Source of the DNA: Calditrichota bacterium
GTDB taxonomy: Bacteria; Calditrichota; Calditrichia; Calditrichales; Calditrichaceae
DNA: 64,000 nucleotides
Direction: 5' to 3'
Assembly: GCA_024278755.1 (NCBI GenBank)
Contig: JAJRSO010000037.1
Location: 26,620-90,619 of the forward strand
This document shows positions 30,254 through 41,038 of the stretch, piece after piece. Positions within the stretch are counted from its first letter, which is position 1; every line of letters begins with the position of its first letter. Under the pieces are notes generated by a model. The model was not told the origin of the DNA. It ran no database searches and saw nothing but the letters and a program-made list of their open reading frames with translations. A program made the position numbers and the translations under genes.

Positions 30254-32206
30254 TTAATTTAAGATAGACCTGATTTTTTCCAAGAAATCACGGTGTGTAA
30301 ACGGTTTTTGAATGATATGAATCCGTTCATCTAAAATTCCGTGCTGCCCTATTACATCTTCCGTATAACCGGAAATATAGAGGTATTTTAAATCCGGTTT
30401 ATACTGCATAATCTTATCAACCAGATCTTTCCCACTCAAACCAGGCATAATGACATCAGTAATAAGTAAATCAATTTTATCCATTTCATTCTTTATCCTA
30501 TTCAGCGCTTCAGTTCCGTTGGATGTGAGAATAACATTATAGCCATATTTATTTAATACGACGCCAACGTATTCACGAACGGCTTCCTCATCCTCAGCGA
30601 CCAGAATGGTCTCTCTGCCGGAAAGCTTTTTTAGTTCGCTCTTTATTTCAATAGCGTCCGAAGCATCTCCCTCAACGGTATTAAAGTACACACAAAAAAC
30701 CGTTCCCTTTCCTTTTTTACTCCTCACATAAATAGAGGCGTCGCTTTGTTTAACGATTCCGTAAACCGTAGAGAGTCCTAAACCGGTACCTTTTCCTTTC
30801 GCCTTTGTTGTAAAAAAAGGCTCAAAAATATGATTTAATATTTTTTTATCGATACCCGTTCCCGTATCGCGAATAGTAAGCAATACTTTTCGACCGGGAG
30901 ATAAACCATTGGGCCTTTGTTTTAAAGAGTCTTCTGCTTCGATATTTTGTGTTTCAATTCGAATTTCTCCACCTTTAGGCATAGCGTCTCTCGCATTAAC
31001 CACCAGATTCATAATCACCTGCTCCAATTGCCCGGGGTCTGCTTTTATTTTAAATATATCCGACTCATACTGAAAAAGGAGTTTTATATTTTCACCAATC
31101 AAACGGCGCAGCATTTTTTCCAGCTCTTTTATAAGCTGATTTAAATCCAGCACAACCGGCTGCAGAATCTGTTTTCGACTAAAAGCCAATAACTGCCGTG
31201 TTAAACTTTCTGCTCTTTTACCTGCTTTGATTATTTGTTGCATACGTTCAAAGGACTTACTGTTGTTTTTCATATTCAATAAAATCAGTTCGCTATATCC
31301 ATTAATAATTGTCAACAGATTATTAAAATCATGGGCAACCCCACCGGCAAGGTGGCCAACCGCTTCCATCTTTTGGGATTGAACCAATTGTTCCTGAAGA
31401 TTTTTTTGTTTCTCTATTAATTTTCTTTTTTTAAGCAGCTCCTTGCTCAATTCTTCGTTTGTTTCACTTAATTGAATCGTTCGTTCCATTACTAACCGTT
31501 CAAGCTGTTTTTTTGACAGTTCTACTTTTTCTTTTTCAATTTCAAGCAGTTTTGCCAGATAAAAATCTCTGCGTAATGAGTATTCGATAAAATAAGCGGC
31601 AATCATTGAAAGGATATTGGCTGCGACAAAGAAGAAACTATTAGAAATCAGAACCGTAGCCGGAAATTTTTTTAAAAAAACGGCAAATATTTCGAAGAGA
31701 ATAACAATTCCCCAGTTGGTTCCCACAGCCCAGGTGTAGCGTAGTCCGCTAAAGGTGTATATATAAATAAAAACCAGAATTAAACCGGCATAATACGAAT
31801 AAGATACCGGCGGACCTGCCAGAACGACCATGGCAATGATACCTATTCCGGCAACCAGGTTGTTTAACATAATAATAATCTGACTAACGTTTTTAAACAA
31901 CTTCGAATAGGTAAATAGAAGGCTTATAGTACCAAAAGGAATTACAAGTCCAAAACGTATAAACCAAAACGTGTATTTTAAATCCCCCAATAGAAACGCA
32001 TCCAATATTCCAAACAGAGCGTACAAAATAGCGCCGATAATAATGGCCGCACGCATTTGTAAAAGCTTTTCGCGAATATAGAATGCAATAAATTCTTTTT
32101 CTAATGGTTTGTTAACACCGCTAAAAGAAAGTGTCCAGGGATTTAGTTTTAACTCTTTCAGACCAAACAAAATGGCCGGAAAGATATTTCTGTGATTTAA
32201 GTTCAA
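30254..32206 (-). CDS. Hybrid sensor histidine kinase/response regulator
   Basis: A 650-residue membrane kinase. The N-terminal half (about 50-215) has six hydrophobic helices without an extracellular domain, then a long coiled coil (about 218-280). The kinase core has HisKA with phospho-acceptor His near 293 in [11 protein letters not shown] and HATPase motifs [18 protein letters not shown] and [17 protein letters not shown]-terminal receiver (about 530-650) has the phospho-aspartate in [12 protein letters not shown] and Lys in IIQKPF. The HDFNN form of the H-box is typical of hybrid kinases that signal through a phosphorelay. No cognate regulator is adjacent. It is read towards recA (convergent). 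Confidence 0.9.
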   Translation of the reverse strand: MNLNHRNIFPAILFGLKELKLNPWTLSFSGVNKPLEKEFIAFYIREKLLQMRAAIIIGAILYALFGILDAFLLGDLKYTFWFIRFGLVIPFGTISLLFTYSKLFKNVSQIIIMLNNLVAGIGIIAMVVLAGPPVSYSYYAGLILVFIYIYTFSGLRYTWAVGTNWGIVILFEIFAVFLKKFPATVLISNSFFFVAANILSMIAAYFIEYSLRRDFYLAKLLEIEKEKVELSKKQLERLVMERTIQLSETNEELSKELLKKRKLIEKQKNLQEQLVQSQKMEAVGHLAGGVAHDFNNLLTIINGYSELILLNMKNNSKSFERMQQIIKAGKRAESLTRQLLAFSRKQILQPVVLDLNQLIKELEKMLRRLIGENIKLLFQYESDIFKIKADPGQLEQVIMNLVVNARDAMPKGGEIRIETQNIEAEDSLKQRPNGLSPGRKVLLTIRDTGTGIDKKILNHIFEPFFTTKAKGKGTGLGLSTVYGIVKQSDASIYVRSKKGKGTVFCVYFNTVEGDASDAIEIKSELKKLSGRETILVAEDEEAVREYVGVVLNKYGYNVILTSNGTEALNRIKNEMDKIDLLITDVIMPGLSGKDLVDKIMQYKPDLKYLYISGYTEDVIGQHGILDERIHIIQKPFTHRDFLEKIRSILN

Positions 32207-32332
32207 AAAATTCCTCTTACGAATATTCTGCAGCCACTTAGCGCCCCGATTTGCTTTTACTTTTACAAATACAGTATTCGTGTAAAAATAGATATAACTT
32301 AGAAAAATTCAGCAAATGTCCGGAAGTCCAAC

Positions 32333-32369
32333 AAAAAAAAGGCCATTCCTTTGTAATGGGAACGGCCTT
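32333..32369 (-). terminator. Strong terminator after the lipoprotein gene
   Basis: Minus strand: stem AAGGCCGTTCC / GGAATGGCCTT (one G-T pair), nine-to-ten-base loop, then a T-run of eight, about 24 bases past the stop at 32393. Confidence 0.85.
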
Positions 32370-32392
32370 AAGTTTACAACTGTTTCAAATAA

Positions 32393-33811
32393 CTAAAAAT
32401 ATAGATTAATTGTTTTCATGCTGGTACCGTCAGAGATTTCGGCTTTACCGGAACCATCAAACGTTACCTGATATTCTGTTCCGTTGTAGGTTATTGTCCC
32501 TTCGCCGCCTGCTTCGCCTGTAAAATTATAGTCGGCGGTGATAATCGGTTCATCTCCGTTATCATAGGAATCTTCATTTGTATATACATCGTAGTGCATG
32601 TGACTGCTTCCGTCAATGTAATATTCGGCATTTACGATGATGTAGTAACCATCCCAGGTTGTCCATACGCCGCTCATTGTAGAAATGCCATCAACCGATT
32701 CCGTTACCGTAATCGTTCCATGGGCTCCATTGCGTTTTTGCGCCGTAATGGTGGTAACCGTACCGCTTTCTGTTTCTTCTACGGTAATGGTTGAATTGGA
32801 GGAATCGATCTCACCGGTGCTAAAAAAGATTTTCTGAGCAAAGTTAACCGTTAAAATCTCATTTAAGAATGACATTGAAGCGGCTTTTTCAATCTTATCC
32901 AGATAATAACCGTTCGGAAAATCAATCAGCGCGGTATAGCTGCCAACGCCGTCGTCAAATACCTGATTAAACGTACCGGTTACAACAGTGCCGTCCCGGC
33001 GTGTTTTTGTAAATGTACCGGTATGATCGGTATTAAATGTAAACGCTGCCGAAGAACTGCTTCCGTCACTATAATGGAATTCGTTCGTAACGGTGCCGGA
33101 GCCATTAGCATGCATCGAAGCCGTCATCCTTTTCCAGGACAATTCCCGGCCCGGGCGATAATGGGTTTCGGTTGAGGCGGTAATGGCGCCAGGTTCACCG
33201 TCATTATATTCCGAAAGACTGATTTCCGATTCAATTTTTTCGATAAAGAAGGAGTCTTTAAACAATTGCAATTCATAAAGACTCTCGGCATTCCCACTGC
33301 CGGTACCGTAAGGAACACCCATATCAATTACGATTTCCATGGAATCGTATGTCATATTTTGAAAATCAGGAAAATTATATGCTACCGAAACCCATCGGGC
33401 TTTGCCTGTAAAGAAATCATAATACATTCCCCAACGTACAATTTTACCACTATCCAGCGTATCAGCGCCTCCGAAAAGCGCAGAATCTCCCGCTGTTTTA
33501 GCGAGCGCAGAAACATTGAGCTGTTTCTGTTTCAGAGTTTTTGCTGCATTTAAGGCACGTTCCTTTAATGTTTTTAAAGTAGTTTTCCCTTCTAAACCGA
33601 CATTTGTACCAACATCCATCGGGTCGGAATTAATACCTTCGATTTCATCGCTTGTACTGGCGATATCGTTAATCTGAAAGCCGAAAGCGGCCTGTTCCGC
33701 AACCACATCTTCCACATCCAGGGAACCGCCGTCCTCGGTTGTGGAGTTCTGACAATTAAATAAAAATAAAGCTGAAAATAAAAACACTACTGCCAATGAA
33801 TAAATACGCAT
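32393..33811 (-). CDS. Unknown lipoprotein rich in beta strands
   Basis: A 472-residue protein I do not recognise. It has a signal peptide with lipobox LFNC (Cys20), so it is probably lipid-anchored and exported. After an acidic linker and a helical segment (about 75-100) the rest is made of short strands and turns rich in G, T, S, D and Y. Recurring pieces include GSGTVTNEFHYSDG, HTGTFTKTRRDGTVVTGTF and GEGTITYNGTEYQV, suggesting a MORN-like or beta-solenoid/barrel surface. Single gene with its own terminator; the upstream gene is divergent. No catalytic motif was seen. Possibly a cell-surface structural or binding lipoprotein. Confidence 0.7.
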   Translation of the reverse strand: MRIYSLAVVFLFSALFLFNCQNSTTEDGGSLDVEDVVAEQAAFGFQINDIASTSDEIEGINSDPMDVGTNVGLEGKTTLKTLKERALNAAKTLKQKQLNVSALAKTAGDSALFGGADTLDSGKIVRWGMYYDFFTGKARWVSVAYNFPDFQNMTYDSMEIVIDMGVPYGTGSGNAESLYELQLFKDSFFIEKIESEISLSEYNDGEPGAITASTETHYRPGRELSWKRMTASMHANGSGTVTNEFHYSDGSSSSAAFTFNTDHTGTFTKTRRDGTVVTGTFNQVFDDGVGSYTALIDFPNGYYLDKIEKAASMSFLNEILTVNFAQKIFFSTGEIDSSNSTITVEETESGTVTTITAQKRNGAHGTITVTESVDGISTMSGVWTTWDGYYIIVNAEYYIDGSSHMHYDVYTNEDSYDNGDEPIITADYNFTGEAGGEGTITYNGTEYQVTFDGSGKAEISDGTSMKTINLYF

Positions 33812-34050
33812 CTGTTTCTCCTTATATATTATGTTTAATTACGTTCGGTTATAGGTTTGATTCCTTGAGTAATTTTTAATTTTCTGTTAATTACTTTGGC
33901 ACATTAAACAATAGTATTACATCTGTCTGTGACCATCGGCAACTTTTTATAATTGGCGTTTTGGAAATAATAAACTCAATATATCTTGCTTTTAAAAAAC
34001 AGGACTTCTAAATTGAGGCGTTTAAATGTATCTAAAATTTGGGGAAAGAG

Positions 34051-35250
34051 ATGAGCAAGTTTGATTTAAAAAAGGCCCATTTTGCAACGCTTTGCATACA
34101 TGGTTCAGGTGGCGTAGACCAATCGACCGGCGCATTGAGCATACCTATATATCAGAGTTCTACGTTTGCTTTTAAAAATGCCAAACACGGCGCCGATATT
34201 TTTTCCGGTGAACAAGAGGGCTATGTTTATACGCGAATCGGTAATCCCACACAATCTGCTTTTGAAAAAGAAATGGCCTTTCTCGAAGGCGGCGAAGCGG
34301 CGCTTGCCTTTGGTTCCGGCATGGCGGCTATCAGCAGTACTATTTTCTCCCTGTGTCGAAGCGGTGACAATTTCGTTTCGTCCAATACGCTTTACGGCGG
34401 AACGCACAGCCTGTTTGTGGACACGCTTCCGCGCCTGGAAATTGAAGCGCGCGAAGTGGATACCACCAACCTTAGCGAAATCGAAGAGGCCATCGACGAG
34501 AAAACACGCTGCCTATATATTGAAACTCCTGCAAATCCGACGCTGATGATAAGCGATTTGGCGGCCTGCGCTAAAATAGCCCGCAAACATAAAATACCGT
34601 TAATTGTGGACAATACATTTTCAACTCCGTATTTCCAGCGGCCACTCGAACTCGGGGCCGATATTGTTATACATTCCGCTACAAAATATATTGGCGGCCA
34701 TGGCGATACCGTGGCCGGAGTTGCCATTGGCGGCAAAGAATTTATTGATGATTTGCGCGGAAATTTTTTACGTGATCTGGGTGGTATCATTTCCCCTCTT
34801 AATGCCTGGCTGCTCGTCCGCGGACTAAAAACGCTTCCTGTCCGTATGGAACAACACCAGCGAAATGCCTTAAAGATTGCTAAGTTTCTGCAATTCCATC
34901 CCAAAGTCGATTATGTCTGGTATCCGGGCCTGGCTTCCCATCCGCAGCACGAAATCGGCAAACAACAGATGTCGGGTTATGGTGGAATGGTCAGTTTCGA
35001 AATAAAAGGCGGACGCAAAGCAGGTGAAAAGCTGATGAATTCCATTAAAATCTTCACTCTTGCGGTTAGTCTGGGCGACGTCGATTCCCTCATCGAACAT
35101 CCTGCCTCTATGACGCACTCGACCTATTCTTCGGAAGAACTGGTAAAAGTAGGGATAACAGACGGCCTTGTTCGTCTTTCCGTAGGGCTGGAAGACGTTC
35201 ATGATTTGATTGACGATTTAAGCCAGGCTTTAAAAGCAATTAAAATATAA
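34051..35250 (+). CDS. PLP-dependent trans-sulfuration enzyme (cystathionine gamma-synthase/lyase family)
   Basis: A 399-residue Cys/Met-metabolism enzyme. ATG 34051 is chosen over the TTG 12 bases upstream because GGGGAAAG precedes it and MSKFDLKK is a typical start. It has YTRIGNPTQ, FGSGMAAI, the PLP lysine in SATKYIGGHGD, and a C-terminal SVGLED. The position that is Cys116 in classical methionine gamma-lyase (NTLYGC) is glycine here (NTLYGG), which argues for cystathionine gamma-synthase/lyase or sulfhydrylase activity. The exact substrate cannot be decided. No SAM riboswitch was seen upstream. The sugar-nucleotide gene follows after nine bases. Confidence 0.87.
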   Translation: MSKFDLKKAHFATLCIHGSGGVDQSTGALSIPIYQSSTFAFKNAKHGADIFSGEQEGYVYTRIGNPTQSAFEKEMAFLEGGEAALAFGSGMAAISSTIFSLCRSGDNFVSSNTLYGGTHSLFVDTLPRLEIEAREVDTTNLSEIEEAIDEKTRCLYIETPANPTLMISDLAACAKIARKHKIPLIVDNTFSTPYFQRPLELGADIVIHSATKYIGGHGDTVAGVAIGGKEFIDDLRGNFLRDLGGIISPLNAWLLVRGLKTLPVRMEQHQRNALKIAKFLQFHPKVDYVWYPGLASHPQHEIGKQQMSGYGGMVSFEIKGGRKAGEKLMNSIKIFTLAVSLGDVDSLIEHPASMTHSTYSSEELVKVGITDGLVRLSVGLEDVHDLIDDLSQALKAIKI

Positions 35251-35259
35251 GGAACAGAT

Positions 35260-36198
35260 ATGCGTACACTGGTAACAGGCGGAGCCGGATTTATTGGATC
35301 GCATCTTTGCGATCGTTTAATTGAACGGGGGGACGATGTTATTTGTCTCGATAATTTTTTTACGGGCAGCAAACAAAATGTTAAACACCTTTTCAACCAT
35401 CCTGCGTTCGAACTAATACGACATGATATTACAGAGTCCATCCTCTTGGAAGTGGACCAAATCTACCATTTTGCCTGCCCGGCCTCTCCGGTTCATTATC
35501 AGTACAATCCCGTTAAAACCACTAAAACCAGTGTAATGGGAACCATCAATATGCTTGGTATGGCCAAACGGGTACACGCCAGAATGCTATTGGCCAGCAC
35601 TTCGGAAGTGTATGGCGATCCTAATGTACATCCGCAAACCGAAGATTACTGGGGCCATGTAAATCCCATCGGAATTCGCAGTTGTTATGACGAAGGCAAG
35701 CGCGTCGCCGAAACCCTAATGATGGATTATTACCGTCAAAGTCAGGTGGATATAAAAATCATCCGTATCTTCAACACTTACGGCCCGCGCATGGCCGTTA
35801 ATGATGGACGTGTGGTTACTAATTTTATCGTTCAGGCTCTGCGGAATGAAGATATCACTATTTTTGGCGATGGCAGCCAGACCCGCTCCTTCCAATATAT
35901 TGATGATTTACTCAGCGGCGTTATTAAAATGATGCATACCAAAAACTTTATCGGCCCCGTAAATATCGGAAACCCTAATGAGTTTACTATATTAGAACTG
36001 GCCGAAACGATTATCAAGCTAACCGCCTCAAAATCCAGAATCATTCATCTCCCGTTGCCTCAGGACGATCCCACGCAGCGTCAGCCGGATATATCACTGG
36101 CAAAAGAAAAGCTGGGCTGGAATCCGACAATCCTTTTGGAAGAGGGGCTCAAGAAAACCATCCGCTATTTTGAAGACAAACTTTCTAACGGAGCATAA
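35260..36198 (+). CDS. UDP-glucuronate decarboxylase (UDP-xylose synthase) family
   Basis: A 312-residue extended short-chain dehydrogenase. It has NAD-binding [11 protein letters not shown] at the N terminus, catalytic Ser/Thr in [11 protein letters not shown], and Tyr-x3-Lys as [16 protein letters not shown] and [11 protein letters not shown] follow. The YDEGKR form and [15 protein letters not shown] are typical of UDP-glucuronate decarboxylase, giving UDP-xylose for surface glycans. UDP-glucose 4-epimerase is less likely. It is likely co-transcribed with the PLP enzyme upstream, without an obvious functional link. Confidence 0.88.
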   Translation: MRTLVTGGAGFIGSHLCDRLIERGDDVICLDNFFTGSKQNVKHLFNHPAFELIRHDITESILLEVDQIYHFACPASPVHYQYNPVKTTKTSVMGTINMLGMAKRVHARMLLASTSEVYGDPNVHPQTEDYWGHVNPIGIRSCYDEGKRVAETLMMDYYRQSQVDIKIIRIFNTYGPRMAVNDGRVVTNFIVQALRNEDITIFGDGSQTRSFQYIDDLLSGVIKMMHTKNFIGPVNIGNPNEFTILELAETIIKLTASKSRIIHLPLPQDDPTQRQPDISLAKEKLGWNPTILLEEGLKKTIRYFEDKLSNGA

Positions 36199-36351
36199 TT
36201 TTTTTATTGGTTTTGCAGGATAAAAAGATTTTTACACCTTCTTTTTAATCCCGATGATTCCTGTTCCCTCTTGTGCTCATCCGTATAAATATTTTTGAAA
36301 ACCCTGCCCGATTTTATTAACTTCTTTTCTTGTCAACAATAGGAGAAACGT

Positions 36352-37104
36352 ATGTCCGGTCATTCCAAATGGCATTCCATTAAACATAAAAAAGCCAAGG
36401 TCGATGCGGCACGGGGTAAAATATTTACTAAAATTATTAAAGAGCTTACGGTAGCAGCCCGCATGGGCGGCGGAGACCCGGAAGCCAATCCCCGTTTACG
36501 GACGGCCCTAAGCGCAGCAAAAAGCGCTAATATGCCCAATAAAAACATCGAAAATGCGGTTAAAAAAGGTACCGGCGAACTGCCCGGCGTGGTTTATGAA
36601 GACGTCACTTACGAAGGATATGGTCCGGGTGGTGTGGCTGTTTTTATCGAAGCGCTTACCGACAACAAGGTGCGAACAGTCGCAGAAATCCGACACACCT
36701 TTAGCAAATACGGCGGCAATATGGGTGAAAACGGCAGCGTCAGCTGGATGTTCGAACGCAAAGGTCTGATTACCGTTCCGACGGAACAGTACACCGAAGA
36801 TGAACTCTTGGAAATTGCTCTGGAATGCGGCGCCGAAGATATGGCCAACGCCGGTGAAGTGTACGAAATAACAACCGCCTACGAAGATTTTCAGAGTGTG
36901 CGTCAGGCGATGGAAGATAAAAATATTGTTATGGAAAGCGCCGAACTAACTATGATTCCAAAAAACACTATTAAGTTAGAAGGCAAACAGGCGGAACAAC
37001 TAATGCGCCTGATAGGAATTTTTGACGATCATGACGATGTACAGAACGTGTACGCCAATTTTGATATCGCCGATGAGGAGATGGATCGGATCTTTTCGGA
37101 ATAA
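36352..37104 (+). CDS. yebC: YebC/TACO1-family protein
   Basis: A 250-residue YebC. It has the MSGHSKWHSIKHKKAKVDAARGK-type start, GGGDPEANPRLRTA, and NMPNKNIENAVKKGTG. Family members help ribosomes through proline stretches, and some act as transcription regulators. It heads a run of recombination genes with ruvC starting right after its stop, a widespread order. AGGAG precedes the ATG. Confidence 0.95.
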   Translation: MSGHSKWHSIKHKKAKVDAARGKIFTKIIKELTVAARMGGGDPEANPRLRTALSAAKSANMPNKNIENAVKKGTGELPGVVYEDVTYEGYGPGGVAVFIEALTDNKVRTVAEIRHTFSKYGGNMGENGSVSWMFERKGLITVPTEQYTEDELLEIALECGAEDMANAGEVYEITTAYEDFQSVRQAMEDKNIVMESAELTMIPKNTIKLEGKQAEQLMRLIGIFDDHDDVQNVYANFDIADEEMDRIFSE

Positions 37105-37596
37105 ATGGACAAGCAGCTCATTCTGGGAATCGACCCGGGTCTTCATATTACCGGATACGGTATTATCGAAATTGCCAACGGACCGGCGCCGCGTTTGTTT
37201 ACTTACGGCCATATCCGAACTAACTCAAAAAAGAGCCTGGCCGAAAGGCTTCGAAAAATTTATACCGGTCTGACTGAAGTCATAGAAAATCACCAACCCG
37301 GAGTGGTATCCATCGAAAGTATTTTTTATGCGGATAACGTAAAAACCGCCATTGTGATGGGCCATGCCAGAGGCGCGGCAATACTCGCTGCCGTAAACAA
37401 CGGCGCAGAGGTTAACGAATATTCGCCGCGAGAAATTAAAATGTCGGTCGTAGGCAGCGGGGGCGCCGCAAAATCGCAGGTTAGTTTTATGGTGCGCAGC
37501 ATCTTAAAGCTACGCGAGCAGATCGAACCGGATGACGCCTCGGACGCGCTTGCTGCGGCGCTTTGCCACTGGAACCGGATGCGTACTTTACGCTGA
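37105..37596 (+). CDS. ruvC: Holliday junction resolvase RuvC
   Basis: A 163-residue endonuclease. The catalytic acids are in LGIDPGLHITGYG (Asp), VSIESIFY (Glu) and the C-terminal DDASDALAAALCHW (two Asp). It cuts Holliday junctions at symmetric sites after RuvAB branch migration. It begins with no gap after yebC and ends seven bases before ruvA. Confidence 0.96.
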   Translation: MDKQLILGIDPGLHITGYGIIEIANGPAPRLFTYGHIRTNSKKSLAERLRKIYTGLTEVIENHQPGVVSIESIFYADNVKTAIVMGHARGAAILAAVNNGAEVNEYSPREIKMSVVGSGGAAKSQVSFMVRSILKLREQIEPDDASDALAAALCHWNRMRTLR

Positions 37597-37603
37597 GTTT
37601 GAT

Positions 37604-38200
37604 ATGTTCGATTTTATACGCGGAAAACTAGTTTCAAAAATGGCTGCCGAAGTCGTTGTGGATGTACGCGGCATCGGGTATCTGTTGCGGGTCAGTATGT
37701 CTACTTCGGAACAGTTACCGGAAGAAGAAAATGAAGTTACCCTTAAAACCTGGCTGCATGTTCGCGAAGATATTTTTCAACTATACGGATTTGCAAATGA
37801 AGATGAACGCACTGTTTTTAAAGCGCTGATTGCCATTTCGGGCGTCGGACCGAAACTGGCCCAAACCATTTTATCGGGGCTTTCGACAGACAGGCTGGTT
37901 ACGGCCATTCAAAACCGTGATGAGGCAACCCTAAACAGTATTTCCGGTGTGGGGAAAAAAACAGCACAGCGGCTGATTGTGGAACTAAAAGATAAACTGG
38001 CTCCGTTGCAAACACTTTCCGCGGAAAGTGCGACGGACGAAACGATGACGCCGGATTCGCTGGAACGTGAAGCATTGATGGCCTTAATGTCTCTTGGATA
38101 CAGCCGGCAAAAGGCCGAAAAAGCGGTATTAAAAATCCGGAAATCCGGCAAAGTGCTATCCTCGGAAGAAATGATAAAGAAAGCGTTGCAGACAATCTAA
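37604..38200 (+). CDS. ruvA: Holliday junction DNA helicase subunit RuvA
   Basis: A 198-residue protein. ATG 37604 ([12 protein letters not shown]) is the usual RuvA start, although the frame is open further upstream within ruvC. The N-terminal OB domain is followed by two helix-hairpin-helix motifs ([13 protein letters not shown] and [15 protein letters not shown]) that bind the junction. The C-terminal domain III (about 150-198) contacts RuvB. Confidence 0.95.
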   Translation: MFDFIRGKLVSKMAAEVVVDVRGIGYLLRVSMSTSEQLPEEENEVTLKTWLHVREDIFQLYGFANEDERTVFKALIAISGVGPKLAQTILSGLSTDRLVTAIQNRDEATLNSISGVGKKTAQRLIVELKDKLAPLQTLSAESATDETMTPDSLEREALMALMSLGYSRQKAEKAVLKIRKSGKVLSSEEMIKKALQTI

Positions 38201-38201
38201 T

Positions 38202-39221
38202 ATGAGTGATATTGGCAGACCGGCCCGGCTAGACGAAGATTTGGATATTGAATTAAGTCTCCGGCCACAAAAACTTTCGGAATTTATCGGGCAGACCAAG
38301 GTAAAGGATAATCTGGCCATTTTTATCCAGGCGGCCAAAGAACGTCAGGAAGCGCTGGATCATGTGTTGCTCTACGGCCCGCCCGGACTGGGTAAAACCA
38401 CTTTGGCTATGATTCTTAGCAAAGAACTGAATGTGGATATTAAAAGCACTTCCGGGCCCGTGCTGGAACGCGCCGGCGATCTGGCCGGATTGCTCACTAA
38501 TCTGAACGACAAAGACGTGCTGTTTATCGATGAAATCCACCGCGTAAACAGTGTGGTAGAAGAATACCTGTATTCGGCGATGGAAGATTTTAATATTTCC
38601 ATTATGATTGACAAGGGGCCAAGCGCCCGAACGGTACAGCTCAATCTGGCGCCATTTACCCTGGTAGGCGCCACGACACGCGCCGGTTTACTTACGTCAC
38701 CCATGCGGGCGCGCTTCGGCGTTGTGTTGCGTATGGATTATTATGAAGCCGAAGATTTATTTCAGATTATTAAACGTTCCGCCGGCATTCTCGGTATGAA
38801 AATTGAGGACGAAGGAGCCATGGAACTGGCCAAACGCAGCCGCGGCACGCCCCGAATTGCCAACCGTTTACTGCGGCGCACCCGGGATTTCGCACAGGTT
38901 GTGGGCAATAATGTGCTGGACAAAGAAATTGTTTCGCTGGCGTTAGAACGGCTCGAAGTGGACACACTCGGTCTGGATGAAATGGATAAACGCATCCTGC
39001 TGATAATCATAGAAAAATACCAGGGCGGTCCGGTTGGACTTAATACAATCGCCGCCGCCGCCGGTGAAGAAAGCGGCACCATCGAAGAAATGTACGAACC
39101 GTTTTTAATCCAGCAGGGATTTATTAAAAGAACCTCGCGCGGCCGAATGGCCACAGCCCTGGCATACGAGCATCTTAATATTACAAACATTAGTAATCCG
39201 ACTCAGAACAGCCTGTTTTGA
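38202..39221 (+). CDS. ruvB: Holliday junction DNA helicase subunit RuvB
   Basis: A 339-residue AAA+ motor. It has Walker [11 protein letters not shown], Walker [10 protein letters not shown], sensor 1 VGATTRAG, the arginine finger in SPMRARFG, and a winged-helix C-terminal domain ([20 protein letters not shown]). It drives branch migration with RuvA. One base separates it from ruvA. Confidence 0.97.
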   Translation: MSDIGRPARLDEDLDIELSLRPQKLSEFIGQTKVKDNLAIFIQAAKERQEALDHVLLYGPPGLGKTTLAMILSKELNVDIKSTSGPVLERAGDLAGLLTNLNDKDVLFIDEIHRVNSVVEEYLYSAMEDFNISIMIDKGPSARTVQLNLAPFTLVGATTRAGLLTSPMRARFGVVLRMDYYEAEDLFQIIKRSAGILGMKIEDEGAMELAKRSRGTPRIANRLLRRTRDFAQVVGNNVLDKEIVSLALERLEVDTLGLDEMDKRILLIIIEKYQGGPVGLNTIAAAAGEESGTIEEMYEPFLIQQGFIKRTSRGRMATALAYEHLNITNISNPTQNSLF

Positions 39222-39248
39222 ATCGGCAAGGAAGTGAGGAATAAACGC

Positions 39249-40280
39249 ATGAAGCTTTCGGAATTCAAATACGATGTACCCGAAAAACTAGTGGCCCAGT
39301 ATCCCATCGACCGGCGCGATGAATCCCGTCTGATGGTAGTTGATCGGCGCAATAAAAGAAATGAACATGTTATCTTTAAAGATATTGTCGATTTTTTTCA
39401 GGAAGGCGACGCGCTGGTTATGAACGAAACGAAAGTGCTTCCGGCCCGCCTCTTTGGAATTAAAGATAAAACCGACGCCAAAGTGGAGCTGCTTTTGCTA
39501 CGCCAGCTGGAAGAGACTATGTGGGAAACCCTGGTAAAACCGGCGCGTAAAGTGCGGGTGGGCAATCGTATTCAGATTACCGAAGACTTTGGCTGCGACG
39601 TTATCGACAATACTACATCCGGGGGGCGGGTGGTTAAATTCGATTCGAACGGGAGCGCTTTTTTCAACCTGCTAAACGAAGTGGGCAGTTCTCCCCTTCC
39701 GCCTTATATTAAACGAGAGGCGGAAGATATTGACAAGGAAAAATACCAGACGGTTTACGCTAAACAGATTGGCGCGGTAGCCGCTCCTACAGCCGGGCTG
39801 CATTTTACCGATGAACTTTTAGAAAAAATCCGTGCTAAAGGCGTCAAAACAATTCCGGTGCTGCTGCATGTGGGGCTCGGCACTTTCCGTCCCATAAAAG
39901 TAGAAGATTTATCCCGACACCAGATGGATTCGGAATATTATGAGATTACGGAAGAATCCGCCGAGCAGATTAACGAAGTGAAACGCAACGGCGGACGGAT
40001 CATCGCCGTTGGCACAACTTCCGTGCGCGTTCTGGAAACCGCGGCCAACGCCGACAACATGATTAAATCCTGCTCGGGCTGGACAGACAAGTTTATCTAT
40101 CCCCCATATGAGTTTAAAATAGTGGATTCTTTGATCACTAATTTTCATACCTCCGGGTCGACGCTCTTCCTGCTAACCTGTGCTTTGGCAGACAAAGAAA
40201 CCATGTTAAAATCTTACCAGGAAGCAATTGACAAAGAGTACCGTTTTTACAGTTACGGTGACGCAATGTTGATTCTATAG
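39249..40280 (+). CDS. queA: S-adenosylmethionine:tRNA ribosyltransferase-isomerase
   Basis: A 343-residue enzyme that transfers the ribosyl moiety of SAM to 7-aminomethyl-7-deazaguanine in tRNA, giving epoxyqueuosine. ATG 39249 (MKLSEFKYDVPEKLVAQYP) is preferred over the GTG at 39234, since GAGGA sits before it. Hallmarks are HVIFKDIVDFF, VMNETKVLPARLFG, AAPTAGLHFTDELL and HVGLGTFRPIKVE. A link with ruvB is common in many genomes. Confidence 0.96.
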   Translation: MKLSEFKYDVPEKLVAQYPIDRRDESRLMVVDRRNKRNEHVIFKDIVDFFQEGDALVMNETKVLPARLFGIKDKTDAKVELLLLRQLEETMWETLVKPARKVRVGNRIQITEDFGCDVIDNTTSGGRVVKFDSNGSAFFNLLNEVGSSPLPPYIKREAEDIDKEKYQTVYAKQIGAVAAPTAGLHFTDELLEKIRAKGVKTIPVLLHVGLGTFRPIKVEDLSRHQMDSEYYEITEESAEQINEVKRNGGRIIAVGTTSVRVLETAANADNMIKSCSGWTDKFIYPPYEFKIVDSLITNFHTSGSTLFLLTCALADKETMLKSYQEAIDKEYRFYSYGDAMLIL

Positions 40281-40285
40281 CGGCG

Positions 40286-40918
40286 ATGATCGAATACCTG
40301 AACAGCCTGTTCTCACACATTACACCCGCTGCGGCTTATGCGCTGCTAACGGTTAGCGCGTTTGTGGAAAACACGTTTCCGCCCATTCCCGGAGATACGG
40401 TAACCGTCATTGGCGCGTATCTTGTGTCTTCCGGAAAACTGGATTTTTGGGGCGTCTATTTTTCTACTACAGCCGGCAGTTCCGCCGGCTTTTTTGCAAT
40501 GTACCTGTTGGGCTTACGCTATGGCCGTAGTTTTTTACGGACAAAAATGGGGAAACGCCTCTTTGACGAGTCCAGGGTTCGTAAGGTTGAAATCTGGTTC
40601 AGCCGTTACGGTTTATGGGTGATTGCCGCCAACCGGTTTTTGAGCGGTACACGCAGCGTGGTTTCGGTTTTTGCCGGATTGTTCCATTTAAAATGGCCCA
40701 TTGTTTTACTACTCTCTACGGTAAGCGCACTGATTTGGAACGGAGTGCTGATTTACGGCGGCTACCAACTGGGGGTTAACTGGACGGTTTTAACCGGAAT
40801 TATCAGCGAATACAATAAAGTGGTGCTGGCCATTACGGTTTTGATCATTATATTTGTAATTTACAAAAAGCTAAAAAAACGCTCTTTGAAGAAAAAAGAA
40901 ATAATTCAATCTAAGTAA
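40286..40918 (+). CDS. DedA-family membrane protein
   Basis: A 210-residue polytopic protein of the DedA/VTT group. It has the re-entrant FPPIPGDTVTVIGAYL block and RFLSGTRSVVSVFAGLFHL, with the conserved arginines needed for function. Several DedA proteins are lipid flippases for undecaprenyl phosphate or phosphatidylethanolamine; the substrate here is not known. Close to queA (five bases). The lysine-rich C-terminus is cytoplasmic. Confidence 0.88.
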   Translation: MIEYLNSLFSHITPAAAYALLTVSAFVENTFPPIPGDTVTVIGAYLVSSGKLDFWGVYFSTTAGSSAGFFAMYLLGLRYGRSFLRTKMGKRLFDESRVRKVEIWFSRYGLWVIAANRFLSGTRSVVSVFAGLFHLKWPIVLLLSTVSALIWNGVLIYGGYQLGVNWTVLTGIISEYNKVVLAITVLIIIFVIYKKLKKRSLKKKEIIQSK

Positions 40919-40920
40919 AA

Positions 40921-40998
40921 CGTCATTTCGAGCAATGCAGGAGCGAAGCTCCCCCTAATTGGATTGCTTCATCCGCCAAAAGCCGCTTCCCAATGACG
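40921..40998. repeat. Palindromic intergenic element (CATTGCGA type)
   Basis: Ends CGTCATT (from 40921) and AATGACG (to 40998) are inverted. Inside are GAGCAATG, GGAGCGAAGCTCC and GGATTGCTTC, the same vocabulary as the element at 19598-19674. It lies between dedA and gltX. Confidence 0.5.
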
Positions 40999-41038
40999 GT
41001 AAAAAATATTTTTTAAATACTATAAACGAAAGAATGAT

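Noticed and set aside
33812..34050. SAM or other riboswitch before the trans-sulfuration gene
   Set aside because: No SAM-I core or matching stem arrangement was seen; the leader is short and AT-rich.
34051..35250. Methionine gamma-lyase
   Set aside because: The hallmark cysteine of that enzyme is replaced by glycine (NTLYGG), so only the wider PLP family is claimed.
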